Origin: a virus
Virus record (IMG/VR): IMGVR_UViG_3300035698_003255
Location: 1-33,998 of that record
DNA length: 33,998 nt
Strand: one strand, 5' to 3'
Notes under the pieces: generated by a model
What the model was told of the DNA's origin: nothing
The model's database searches: none
What the model saw: the letters and a program-made list of their open reading frames with translations, nothing else
Program-made: the position numbers and the translations under genes
In this document: in pieces, positions 19,640-28,283 of the stretch
Layout of the letters: the number at the start of each line of letters is the position of its first letter
Numbering within the stretch: the first letter of the stretch is position 1

Positions 19640-22032
19640 GTTACTTTTGTGCTTTCTAAGAATGGCTTATACTCACACGCTGCTCCGTCGCAGGCTCCCC
19701 CGTAATCTTGTAGATGATCGTTGTCGGCTACTTCCACAACGGAAGACCAATCAATCTCTTGCCATTCTCGTTTCAGGTCGCACCATGTTTTCCATAGGTG
19801 TACTTTCTTGAGAAGGTGGGTGACATGTCGTATCTGCCTGTATTTATCTAATCCGTTTCCGTCTTCTGTTTCGATGGGGCAGTACCGCACACCAAAAACA
19901 TACAATCTTTCAATCCATTTCTGTTTTGCCTGTCTGCGTTTTTCTTTTATACCATCTTCAACACCGGCACATGTGATCCCGCGTATCTTTACAGCAACAG
20001 ACAAGTCTTCACCGATCCCGATGGCATCGGCACACGCAGACCACAATCCTTTATTCCAATGCTTTTCGGCATCGGATATCAGACCGGACGCGAACAGGGT
20101 TGCTTCACCGTATTCTTTCATTATTTCTGCGGGAGATGCGATGTGTGTGAACGGAGCTTGATCAAAGTCAAGATCACCGGAATGAGGCAGAAGCGAAATA
20201 CCAGTAAAGTACTTTTGGTTGTCAAAAATATACTTTTCTACTTCGTCCCATTCGTCGGGCATGACTACAACCGTGTTTGATACATTGTGCTGTAGCCATG
20301 GCTGAGTACACAGGTCTTTGTTTCTTCCGTAGGCAACCCAATTTATCTGTGTCCCTTTTACATGTTCCAAGAAGTCCAACGCCGGGACCATGTTTTTGAT
20401 CTTCGATCCATCGGGGACTTCACACATAAACATGATAGACAGGTCTGTGCCTGACGCACTCCACACAGAATTCTCGACCGCCATAGGATTGACCTTGCGG
20501 AAGTATTGTGCAGGAAACTCGTTTACGTTTGCTTGGACACGACGGATGTATCGTTTAGAATGGTGGGGGTGGATGCCTGATGACGATCCAAGAAGACAGG
20601 ACGCGGAGCCCGATGGCTTCACACAGGTTGTTCGTGCGGCGGGATTGATCCCAAGGATTTCCGCAATCTCTTTGTTTGTGTCTTTGATGAGCTTTGCGGC
20701 TTTGCGTTGATGCTCTGGATTGAATGCGATGTCGGGGCAATCCATCATGCCGGTCATGCTCACGCCGAGCAATGCCTCACGACGGACGATCTTTTCTGAT
20801 GTGAGCCCGAGATACGGGAAGTCGGTATAGCCCGCTTGGATCGTTCCAAGCACCGTGGCTGTATACGAACAACGGTAGAAATCTTCTACCGTCTTGACCC
20901 GCTTCATATTTTCTTCGGACAGGTTACACATCTGTACGCCGGGGAGAAAATTCTTCCCGTCCATGTTCACGACCTTGTAGGCATTCGCGGCTTCGCTCTG
21001 CCATTCATCGGAACCGTCATCTTCCCAATAACCAAAAAACTGGATTTCGCAGCATGGGTTGACAAGTGCTTCGCGGGATTCTGCCCAAACAAAGCCGGGT
21101 TCACCAAAGTCTTTTGTTGATTTGATTAGCTTGTGAAACTGTTCGCGGGTGGTTTCACCCTTGATAAGAAGTGCGGAGTTGTTTGATCGACCACGTTGAG
21201 GATTCTCTACCGTCCAGTTTCCTATCTTCGCAGAATACATCGCGACAGAATCAGGGGAGAACAGTACGAGCAATGCGGATCGACGGACGCCACCGGACAG
21301 GACGGCATCGGAAGCGTGACACACAATATCGTATACATCGACATCGGCTAACTTATCTTTTCCAGAAAGTAATGCTTTTTCGATTACCGATTGTATCTTT
21401 TCCAGTGCGAGCTTGAGCCCTTCAGGACCGGGAGCCTTTCCACCAAATGACAGCGGAGCCCCTTCAGGACGAATCAACGAATAGTCAAACTCGACTTCGT
21501 ATCCACAGAATTCAGGATTGGATGTCCGGAGATGGTTGAAGTATGAAGACATCAGCACACCGAGAGAGTCAGCCCAACCCTCAATTGTGTCTGGAATCAC
21601 ATAGGTCTTTTTGCCTTTGGTCCGTTGCTTGATGTTCGGCAACTGATCGATATGATGCTGTTGAACGGATACGCCTACACCACAGCCACACAACAAAAGC
21701 CATAATACCTGTTGAAACGCTTTGGGATATGACATATACAAGCCACAGCAGTTGTATAGTCTCGCATTTTTATTGAGAATCGGATCGCCACCAAACTGTA
21801 GGGCACGTTGAGAGCCGAGAATCTTTCGATCCAGAACGTCTTTCTTCGCTTCCATCAGGTGATGAAAAAGACCGGATGGTAATTCTCCGGTCTTCGGGTC
21901 TGTGTATTTTATTAGGTGCATGTTGAACATACGTTCAACGGATTCTTCCCATGTTTCTCTGCGGTCTGCTTCTTTGATGTGTTTTGCGTATCTGGCATAT
22001 CGAGTATATTCTTTTAGGGCTGTAATAGACAA
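19636..22032 (-). CDS. nrdJ: Class II (B12-dependent) ribonucleoside-triphosphate reductase
   Basis: A 798-aa monomeric-type class II RNR. Active-site residues are visible: Cys in NCCG (residue ~95), NPCCEI with Cys327 and Glu329, MCNLSE with Cys369, and the C-terminal relay pair CDGAAC (781-786). It reduces NTPs to dNTPs using adenosylcobalamin, so B12 must come from the host. The start is TTG with GGAG 10 nt upstream; an in-frame stop lies just before, so no upstream start exists. It feeds dNTPs to phage replication. Confidence 0.93.
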   Translation of the reverse strand: MSITALKEYTRYARYAKHIKEADRRETWEESVERMFNMHLIKYTDPKTGELPSGLFHHLMEAKKDVLDRKILGSQRALQFGGDPILNKNARLYNCCGLYMSYPKAFQQVLWLLLCGCGVGVSVQQHHIDQLPNIKQRTKGKKTYVIPDTIEGWADSLGVLMSSYFNHLRTSNPEFCGYEVEFDYSLIRPEGAPLSFGGKAPGPEGLKLALEKIQSVIEKALLSGKDKLADVDVYDIVCHASDAVLSGGVRRSALLVLFSPDSVAMYSAKIGNWTVENPQRGRSNNSALLIKGETTREQFHKLIKSTKDFGEPGFVWAESREALVNPCCEIQFFGYWEDDGSDEWQSEAANAYKVVNMDGKNFLPGVQMCNLSEENMKRVKTVEDFYRCSYTATVLGTIQAGYTDFPYLGLTSEKIVRREALLGVSMTGMMDCPDIAFNPEHQRKAAKLIKDTNKEIAEILGINPAARTTCVKPSGSASCLLGSSSGIHPHHSKRYIRRVQANVNEFPAQYFRKVNPMAVENSVWSASGTDLSIMFMCEVPDGSKIKNMVPALDFLEHVKGTQINWVAYGRNKDLCTQPWLQHNVSNTVVVMPDEWDEVEKYIFDNQKYFTGISLLPHSGDLDFDQAPFTHIASPAEIMKEYGEATLFASGLISDAEKHWNKGLWSACADAIGIGEDLSVAVKIRGITCAGVEDGIKEKRRQAKQKWIERLYVFGVRYCPIETEDGNGLDKYRQIRHVTHLLKKVHLWKTWCDLKREWQEIDWSSVVEVADNDHLQDYGGACDGAACEYKPFLESTKVT

Positions 22033-22119
22033 ATTTACTTATCTCCGTCCGACTATTGAAATGTTAGGGTTTTGGTCTTCTCATGTATCTTTACCATCGT
22101 ATTTAGTCATCCCGATGGT
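22033..22119 (-). other. Short spacer with nrdJ ribosome binding site
   Basis: An 87-nt gap after thyX; GGAG sits before the nrdJ TTG start. Only ORFs of fewer than 15 codons are present. No hairpin with a U tract seen. Confidence 0.5.
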
Positions 22120-22818
22120 TCAACATTCTATCAAAAATGCCTTAGAATATTCTGCCCATGCTTCCGTAGAAACAGGGAACAAATCGGCACAAATCTTGAG
22201 GATCGCATCTGCCGCCATGCGGATTTCATGTTGTGCATGGGGATGGCATCGCTGGTCAAGAAACTTGAAAAGGTTGTGCAGAGACACCGTTCCGTAGTAC
22301 TCTGTATAGAGATTACACGGCATGACGCCGCGAGCGATTTCTCTACCAACGCCTTCACGGAGCAAATCATTATACAGATTTTCACAGGTTTCGTGATGAC
22401 GCTCTATCGTAAGTTTCAGAATGTTTTCTTCGATGCCACCGATGCCACTATCGTTTGTGCATTGCTTGTTGCCCTTCGCCTGTGTGCGGAGCGTTTGGGG
22501 AACAAAGAATTGAAGTTTGTCTGATGTGTATCGACGGGAGATTTCATTGTACGCCCATGTCCGGTGACGATGCCACTGAGAACGGACGAACAACGGGACC
22601 ACCATCCGGAATGTCATCGAAGTATGCTCAAACGGCGATGTGTGCCCGTTCGCCAGAAGATACTTTATAAGTTTCGGGTCTTTTTCTTCATCCCATACGT
22701 CCGTGTTGCCCGCATAGGATACCCTCGCTGCGTTCACAACCGATAGGTCCGTACCCATGTGGTTGATGTATTCGACACAGCCGATCCCGTCGCCATAGAT
22801 GTCATAGTGTTTCTGCAT
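22120..22818 (-). CDS. thyX: FAD-dependent thymidylate synthase ThyX
   Basis: A 232-aa protein. The ThyX motif is clear: RHRTWAYNEISRRY (residues ~84-97), with SPFEHTSMTFRM before it. It methylates dUMP to dTMP with methylene-THF and NADPH through FAD. Starts at TAATG overlap with the phosphoesterase. Together with dCMP deaminase and NrdJ it makes dTTP. No folate-dependent ThyA is seen. Confidence 0.95.
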   Translation of the reverse strand: MQKHYDIYGDGIGCVEYINHMGTDLSVVNAARVSYAGNTDVWDEEKDPKLIKYLLANGHTSPFEHTSMTFRMVVPLFVRSQWHRHRTWAYNEISRRYTSDKLQFFVPQTLRTQAKGNKQCTNDSGIGGIEENILKLTIERHHETCENLYNDLLREGVGREIARGVMPCNLYTEYYGTVSLHNLFKFLDQRCHPHAQHEIRMAADAILKICADLFPVSTEAWAEYSKAFLIEC

Positions 22819-23444
22819 TATAATAGGTCTGCTTTCTTTAGTAGTTCTTCGGATTTCATTAGGCTTTCATGGACACGATTTATATACAATTCTTCACCGA
22901 TGAATACATTTTCATCGTAGTGATTTTGAATCCCATTGATCTGAAACGCTACATCATCTTCGCTGTATGGTCGAAAGTGGTTACAATCCACACCGACGTT
23001 CAGCATATTTTTCTGGACTTTCCACAGCCCATGGATATGACCGGTGATAAAGAATCGGGACCGATCTACTCCCGGCTTCAAGAAGTTTGTTGGATAGTGA
23101 TTCATAACGACCGGATAAAGATCACCGATATTATCATGGTTCATTACCGCTTCATCTACTGTATATAAAAATCCTGCACGTTTATATGCTGCGTTAGAAT
23201 ATGTATCGTAGTTTCCTTTGAGTAATACTTTCCTTCCGTTGAATCGTGGGGTCCAATCATATAACCAATCATCTAAATCAGGGAGACACCAATCGCCAAG
23301 CACAACAACTTCATCATTTGGCTGTACAACCGCATTCCATTTTTCCAACATGACCGTCGCACAATGTTCCGCATTTACAAAAGGTCTGCGAAAGATGTCC
23401 ATCCGTTCGTCGCCCAAGTGCTGATCGCTTGTGAAGTATCTCAT
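22818..23444 (-). CDS. Calcineurin-like metallophosphoesterase
   Basis: A 208-aa protein with the metal-binding series DQH (N-terminal), VVLGDWC, GNYD, MNHYP and TGHIHG, followed by NVGVD. This is the standard MPE order. Activity could be on cyclic nucleotides, nucleic acids or signalling nucleotides; subfamily unknown. Start at the ATG in TAATG overlapping the primase stop; a longer in-frame reading would add six residues. Confidence 0.86.
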   Translation of the reverse strand: MRYFTSDQHLGDERMDIFRRPFVNAEHCATVMLEKWNAVVQPNDEVVVLGDWCLPDLDDWLYDWTPRFNGRKVLLKGNYDTYSNAAYKRAGFLYTVDEAVMNHDNIGDLYPVVMNHYPTNFLKPGVDRSRFFITGHIHGLWKVQKNMLNVGVDCNHFRPYSEDDVAFQINGIQNHYDENVFIGEELYINRVHESLMKSEELLKKADLL

Positions 23445-24511
23445 TACTTTACTTTGCTCCATTTTGTAATGGCTAAGTCGCCTTCAAGACCTGTCTTCGT
23501 ATTGTTTTCGATGAACGCCATAATCTCTGCCATCCAATGACCGTTCATCACCATGTCATTGATGTCTTTCCCATTGAACCTGTCATCCCAAAAGACCGCC
23601 GCGATGTTTCTCGCGAGCATCTTACGGACAGACGAAACGATTGCCTTGTTCCTTGGTTCGTTGTCAAGGATCGCCACGATGTCATCCGTCTTGTTTCTCA
23701 AGATGTTCAACTGCTCAAGCGAAATATCAGAACGAGCAAGAGCGAGACAGTTAGGCACGAATAGAGAATCAATCGGACCTTCCACAAGATAGACAGTCTT
23801 TTCATAATCGATCCTCTCAAGCCCGTACAGGGGCATAGAATCGCTCCCTACGGGCATCGTGCAGTACCGGAGCCCATCGTCCCCTGTCAGTGCCCGAGCC
23901 TGTAAGCCGGTCACACAGCCCTCTGTGTCGAAGAATGGGATGATGAGCTTGTCGTATTCGTTTACCTTACCCTCACGCTCCGGAGCCACTTCCATAGTCA
24001 GGTCACGGAAGTTTTCTGTGTAGTACAGCAATCCCCGCATGTCTTCGGGAATCTGTCTGTTGTGTACATAGATGAATGCTTTGTGGTCGGACGGTAGATC
24101 GGTGATGCATGTACAGTGATCATAGAACCCGTCTTCGTTTACTTCCAGCTTCGGGGAAACAAACTTTTCCATCTTCTTAGGAATCTTGACATGGACATCG
24201 TGCTTCTTACTGTTTCCGGATAGAAGCTCGATGATGTATTCAGAGTACAGCCGTGGGTCCAACTCTTTCAGGAAGTTTCGGAATGACTTTCCTCTGTTGC
24301 AGTTGTGACAGAAGAAAGCATAGTTTCCCTTCTTGTTGAAGATGTAGCCGCGAGCCTTGGTTTTGTCTTTTTGTGAATCGCCACAGATAGGACAGCTAAA
24401 CTCATAAAGATTCGCAGACTTCCGTTTGAAGTTGCGGAGTCGAGATGATAGTAGATTTATGTAGCGTTGATCTACGACGTATTGACCGACTGGATTCATC
24501 ATGGCATTCAT
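23444..24511 (-). CDS. 61: DNA primase, T4 gp61-like
   Basis: A 355-aa primase. An N-terminal zinc finger CPICGDS and FCHNCNRG (residues ~40-73) is followed by a Toprim-like domain: VYLVEGPIDSLFV gives the catalytic Glu, and AILDNEP the acidic strand. It makes RNA primers with the gp41 helicase. The promoter at 24519-24547 puts the transcription start at or next to the ATG, so the mRNA may be leaderless; an in-frame MM at residue 4 is an alternative start. Confidence 0.88.
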   Translation of the reverse strand: MNAMMNPVGQYVVDQRYINLLSSRLRNFKRKSANLYEFSCPICGDSQKDKTKARGYIFNKKGNYAFFCHNCNRGKSFRNFLKELDPRLYSEYIIELLSGNSKKHDVHVKIPKKMEKFVSPKLEVNEDGFYDHCTCITDLPSDHKAFIYVHNRQIPEDMRGLLYYTENFRDLTMEVAPEREGKVNEYDKLIIPFFDTEGCVTGLQARALTGDDGLRYCTMPVGSDSMPLYGLERIDYEKTVYLVEGPIDSLFVPNCLALARSDISLEQLNILRNKTDDIVAILDNEPRNKAIVSSVRKMLARNIAAVFWDDRFNGKDINDMVMNGHWMAEIMAFIENNTKTGLEGDLAITKWSKVK

Positions 24512-24518
24512 AAAGTAT

Positions 24519-24547
24519 ATTATACCATATAATCATGGCAAAGTCAA
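24519..24547 (-). promoter_or_regulatory. Sigma70-type promoter for primase operon
   Basis: Minus strand: TTGACT (24542-24547), 17-nt spacer ending TATGG, TATAAT (24519-24524). Predicted start near 24512, next to the primase ATG at 24511. Confidence 0.82.
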
Positions 24548-24580
24548 GGGCTATTATATAAGAATGTTGAAAAGTTTTAT

Positions 24581-25549
24581 TTACGGCATATGATACTTGA
24601 TGCCCATTTTCAGGGCTTTATAGATATCATCTTCGATTTTCTTGAAGGATTTTTCAGCAGACTTCGCCAAGGATTCCGGTTCAAGGAATTTAATTTCTCG
24701 CTTCACCTTACCGATTAGATCGTGCATTGTTCGGGCTAGTGACGAAAATTCACTTCGGGCTGGTTTCTTAGAAAAGAATCCAGCCTTCGATGCTTTCTTG
24801 ATCAACTCTTTGTATTGAATGAACGCACCTTCCAGAGCATCAAGGTTTGCGGTGCTTCCCTTTACGGCTTCGCGAAGTGATGTGGTTTCATTCATGGCAA
24901 TCTTTTCTGCTTCTTTGATAGTTTCTTCTGGCATCTGGTTCGGTGAGGCATACGGAACCTTGAGATAGGTCATCGCTCCGGTAGACTGGTCACGCACAAT
25001 CACATGACGGTTCTTCAGAGCAAACTGTTTGATGATATTGTGTTCGGGGTTTTCGGGGTCGAGATACTTTTTGTATCGGTCGTAGCGACCTTTACAGTCT
25101 TTACACCCGGCAAAGGTTTCGGACGATACATCGAAGACTCGGTTGCCCGCGAATGTTCCGTCTGTGTCTACTGCGGATTCACGGATTGCCACTTGATATA
25201 CCTTTTGCATGACTTCACGCTGTTTGTTGTCGTTCTTGTCTGGACGGGTGAGCATCAACATTGATACATCCTTCCGCATCTTCTTCAGCCGGTCTACAGA
25301 ATATGTCTTCCGTAGCTGTTGAGCATATTTTTCAATCTGTTCAGGGGTCGCCTTGGTCATGTCGCCGGGAAGATCGATCTTCAGTGCTTCGTCCGTTCGT
25401 TTCAATACAGACGTAGAATCCTTCTGCTTCTTTTGGACTTTCTTGGGAACACCGGGATCGGGATTACCGTCCGTGTCTTTATCGCCAAGCGGTGTATTGC
25501 CTACAGCGTTGGTAGGGATTTCTTCAAGCAGGTCTTTGAAAGTCTTCAT
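24581..25549 (-). CDS. Conserved T4-like protein, possible virion/assembly role
   Basis: A 322-aa protein, MKTFKDLLEEIPTN..., followed by a proline/lysine-rich zone. It has a CKDCKGRYDRYKKYLDP segment (C-x2-C) and a helical C-terminal third. The MKTFKxLL opening is common among structural-region proteins of marine T4-like phages. Start at 25549 because the upstream gene occupies the extension. Function unknown. Confidence 0.7.
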   Translation of the reverse strand: MKTFKDLLEEIPTNAVGNTPLGDKDTDGNPDPGVPKKVQKKQKDSTSVLKRTDEALKIDLPGDMTKATPEQIEKYAQQLRKTYSVDRLKKMRKDVSMLMLTRPDKNDNKQREVMQKVYQVAIRESAVDTDGTFAGNRVFDVSSETFAGCKDCKGRYDRYKKYLDPENPEHNIIKQFALKNRHVIVRDQSTGAMTYLKVPYASPNQMPEETIKEAEKIAMNETTSLREAVKGSTANLDALEGAFIQYKELIKKASKAGFFSKKPARSEFSSLARTMHDLIGKVKREIKFLEPESLAKSAEKSFKKIEDDIYKALKMGIKYHMP

Positions 25550-26075
25550 AGGACACAATCTCTCTTTGGTTGTCAAAGTATAGTTCGTAAAGGGAAACAC
25601 CAAGGCACTGCCCGATGGAAGGGCATGCGTCGATGAGCGTAAAGTCTTCGCCCAATACATTATATTTCCCGCGTTGTGGAACCTTGAAGTCTCCGGTTTC
25701 GCAGCGGTCCATCAGATCGATGCCATGCTTTTCTGTCATGTATTCGACAAATGCTTCTTCCAGCATGTCCGGATTCTTCATGGTCTGAGATACGTTTTCT
25801 TTGATGAGCCACAGAGCCGCAGCATAGGACGCGACCGTAGACTTACCGCCGGGGACTTTGCCCAAAAGTCTTTTCAACTTCCAGACAAGTCTATCGAATA
25901 GGGTGTATGCGTTTCGTTCTTCTGTAGAGGAAAGGTCTTTCCTCTTTTTTAGAACAGTGCCTTCGTCATCGATAATGCCCAATTCATATGCCTTCATGCT
26001 TGTCCAGTCTCTTGTGAGAGTCCGGAGAAAACGATAGGTCATAAAAACGTCGATGGCAGTGTTGATTGCAGGCAT
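25524..26075 (-). CDS. Conserved T4-like phage protein
   Basis: A 183-aa protein: FMTYRFLRTLTRDWTSMKAYELGIID (residues ~11-36), then VPGGKSTVASYAAALWLI. I recall similar proteins (YKLGIID, GGKSxxASYAAALF) in cyanophages and related marine T4-like phages, always of unknown role. It overlaps the 322-aa gene by 26 nt. Confidence 0.72.
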   Translation of the reverse strand: MPAINTAIDVFMTYRFLRTLTRDWTSMKAYELGIIDDEGTVLKKRKDLSSTEERNAYTLFDRLVWKLKRLLGKVPGGKSTVASYAAALWLIKENVSQTMKNPDMLEEAFVEYMTEKHGIDLMDRCETGDFKVPQRGKYNVLGEDFTLIDACPSIGQCLGVSLYELYFDNQREIVSYEDFQRPA

Positions 26076-26084
26076 GATTTATTC

Positions 26085-26477
26085 TTATAGGTTTCCCAAT
26101 GTCGCTACTACCTTGTGATCTAAATCTACCGGTCCCAACTCATCCCAAAACTTTTGCCCATTATAGAAACTCAAGTAAATCAAAAACGTCTTCAGCGTCG
26201 AATAGTGTTTCGTATCAATCTTGTACAACAAGATTCGTGTAGCAGCTTCGATTCCAAAGACGTTGAAGAATATTATAATGTGGTTCAATATCAACTGATG
26301 ATTGATTGTACTCTTTGTTGTTGAATGTCTACTCAGCCATCGTTTTATATACTTGACTCTGTTCAGGTCTTCGTAAAACTCATCGAGCCCTGTGCATGTC
26401 GGGTTATCGTAATGTTGTCCTGCGTACAGGGGAAGGGATTCTTCCGTCAACGGTAAAAATTCATTGTGTAATGTCAT
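26085..26477 (-). CDS. Conserved T4-like phage protein
   Basis: A 130-aa protein: LPLTEESLPLYAGQHYDNP..., then RVKYIKRWLSRH and LILNHIIIFFNVFGIEAATRIL. I recall a similar protein (HYDNP, NVFGVEAATRML) in marine T4-like phages. Predicted helical. Position beside the 183-aa gene is consistent with a shared packaging or head role. Confidence 0.7.
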   Translation of the reverse strand: MTLHNEFLPLTEESLPLYAGQHYDNPTCTGLDEFYEDLNRVKYIKRWLSRHSTTKSTINHQLILNHIIIFFNVFGIEAATRILLYKIDTKHYSTLKTFLIYLSFYNGQKFWDELGPVDLDHKVVATLGNL

Positions 26478-26501
26478 AGTAATATTATGTAGGGTTAATT
26501 T

Positions 26502-27281
26502 TTAGTCTTTGTCAGCAGGAGCGATAGCAAGCAAGCCTTGTTTGCTCTTAGGCACTTTCAGTTGTTTGATTGCTTCCGTTTTAGCCGCAAGTAAAGAAGC
26601 CGCATATATTTCTATACGGTTTTTGTTGTAAATCGCCACAAAACCGCGTTGACCTTTATCATTATATGCTTTTTCTTCACCGAGCCCTACTTCAGAATCC
26701 ATCATTTCTTCCCGGTCATCACGTTTCAGACAGGCATTGACGGTCCAGCGTTGACGCGAACCGAGATACTTTCTAAACTTGAATTCGATGACAAGGTTGT
26801 GCCCGTCCGAAAGGTTTTTGCCTACATACGGATCGAACGTCCCACCGTGTTGTTCTACCCGCACATGCGTAACATATTCGGGCTGTGGTTCTGGTTCACC
26901 GACCTGCATGGGCTGTGTCGGATTAGCCTGTGATGAAGCAATCCGTTCAGCCTGATCTTCTGCCCGTCTTTCTTCGGCTGCGAGCGACGGAATTGACAAT
27001 GAGAAAACATCCTTGGGAATTTTCACATTGGGGAAGTAGATGCCGACAGTGATCAACTTATTTCTAAGATGATTTACGGCTGTGTGAGGATTGACGTAAT
27101 CTCGTTCGTTGATCGTAGAGATGTAGCTACTCAACAGGTCCAATGCTTCAGGATCACTTAGATCGTGAATCTGTACGGCATCAAGTGATCCCGCATCCAG
27201 CCCCGTATCCGGAGCCAGAGGCGAAATACCTGCGGTGTCTTCTGTCAATATATCCATGCAAAGGTCTTTTGCAGTTTTCAT
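26502..27281 (-). CDS. Hypothetical protein, probable structural region
   Basis: A 259-aa protein, MKTAKDLCMDILTE..., then a Pro/Gln-rich linker (PTQPMQVGEPEPQPEYV) and a beta-rich second half (NLVIEFKFRKYLGSRQRWTV, RIEIYAASLLAAKTEAI). No known domain. Confidence 0.68.
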   Translation of the reverse strand: MKTAKDLCMDILTEDTAGISPLAPDTGLDAGSLDAVQIHDLSDPEALDLLSSYISTINERDYVNPHTAVNHLRNKLITVGIYFPNVKIPKDVFSLSIPSLAAEERRAEDQAERIASSQANPTQPMQVGEPEPQPEYVTHVRVEQHGGTFDPYVGKNLSDGHNLVIEFKFRKYLGSRQRWTVNACLKRDDREEMMDSEVGLGEEKAYNDKGQRGFVAIYNKNRIEIYAASLLAAKTEAIKQLKVPKSKQGLLAIAPADKD

Positions 27282-27323
27282 ATGATGTAATCCTTCTTAT
27301 GTACGTCTTGACGCACCGTATTT

Positions 27324-27620
27324 TTAGGCGTCGGGGAATGTTGAATCGTCTGTAGTTGAGTCATCAGATGCTTCAACCGGACCACCACCGGCTACGAGAG
27401 TTTCATAGTAGTATCTGCCGTCGCCTTTGTCGTGTCGCATCTGCCATCCTGTATGTGAAACATAATCAGCGGGAATGGTAGCGGTGCTGTCAACAGCAAT
27501 TTCATCTTCGTCTACACCGAAGCAGCTATCTTTTACATTGCCGGGGTTGACCGTAGAATCGCCCAACCATTTAGGCTTTCCGCTACCGGCTGAATCGTCT
27601 GTGTTTGTCCATAGTACCAT
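27324..27620 (-). CDS. Small acidic protein, possible virion component
   Basis: A 98-aa protein, MVLWTNTDDSAGSGKPKWLG..., rich in Asp, Gly and Thr, ending STTDDSTFPDA. WTNTDDxxGxPKW is reminiscent of small proteins near structural genes in marine T4-like phages. Beta-rich, no cysteine motif. Confidence 0.65.
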   Translation of the reverse strand: MVLWTNTDDSAGSGKPKWLGDSTVNPGNVKDSCFGVDEDEIAVDSTATIPADYVSHTGWQMRHDKGDGRYYYETLVAGGGPVEASDDSTTDDSTFPDA

Positions 27621-27672
27621 ATCTATTTACTCCGTTGAGTGTGTTTTTGTTGAGTGTGTTCTGTGTGTAGTT

Positions 27673-28248
27673 TTAGTCTTCGTCTTTTTTGACGGGCTTT
27701 TCATCATCGTCTTCATCATCGTCATCTTCTTTCTTGTCGCCCTTTTTCTTTAGGAAGTCAGGCTTCTTATCATCGTCACCCTCATCAGAGGATTCCTTGA
27801 TGTCATCGTCTTTTTCTTTCTTCTTATCATCGTCTTCATCATCGTCAGAATCATCAGAATCTTTCTTCTTCAAGAAGTCAGGCTTCTTATCTTCTTTGTC
27901 ATCTTCTTCGGCTTCGCCCATCATCACACGCGAACACGCTGCCATCAACTGTGCTGTGATTTCAGCTTCGTCTACCGGCTCTTTCTTGGTGTCATCGTCA
28001 GAGTCTTTCTTGACAGGTTCTTTCTTGTCATCTTTCTTTTCATCTTTTTCTTTATCATCCTTTTCAGAAACTTTATCATCGGTAGAAGTATCCTTCTTAT
28101 CCATGGAATCGTCAGCGTCATCATCCTTCTTTTTCAAGAAATCTGGCTTCTCACCTTCGTTCATTACAGACGAACATGCGTCAAGTAATTCTTGGGAGAT
28201 GCCTGCTTCGGTGGCGAATTGATTTGTTTCGGCGTTTTGGTGTGTCAT
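27673..28248 (-). CDS. Acidic repeat protein (KPDFLKKK repeats)
   Basis: A 191-aa low-complexity protein dominated by Asp, Lys and Glu. KPDFLKKK occurs at residues 34-41, 122-129 and 162-169; a helical unit ISQELLDACSSVM (17-29) recurs as ITAQLMAACSRVM (97-109). The layout (helix, acidic linker, KPDFLKKK) looks like an internal duplication. An acidic prohead-core role, as for T4 gp67, is a guess. Confidence 0.75.
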   Translation of the reverse strand: MTHQNAETNQFATEAGISQELLDACSSVMNEGEKPDFLKKKDDDADDSMDKKDTSTDDKVSEKDDKEKDEKKDDKKEPVKKDSDDDTKKEPVDEAEITAQLMAACSRVMMGEAEEDDKEDKKPDFLKKKDSDDSDDDEDDDKKKEKDDDIKESSDEGDDDKKPDFLKKKGDKKEDDDDEDDDEKPVKKDED

Positions 28249-28283
28249 GGTGTTTATTTCCTTAGCTTCTATTCTATTTATAC

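Noticed and set aside
27689-28222. Plus-strand Ser/Phe-rich ORF
   Set aside because: It is the antisense shadow of the Asp/Lys repeat protein; the serine runs simply mirror GAT codons.
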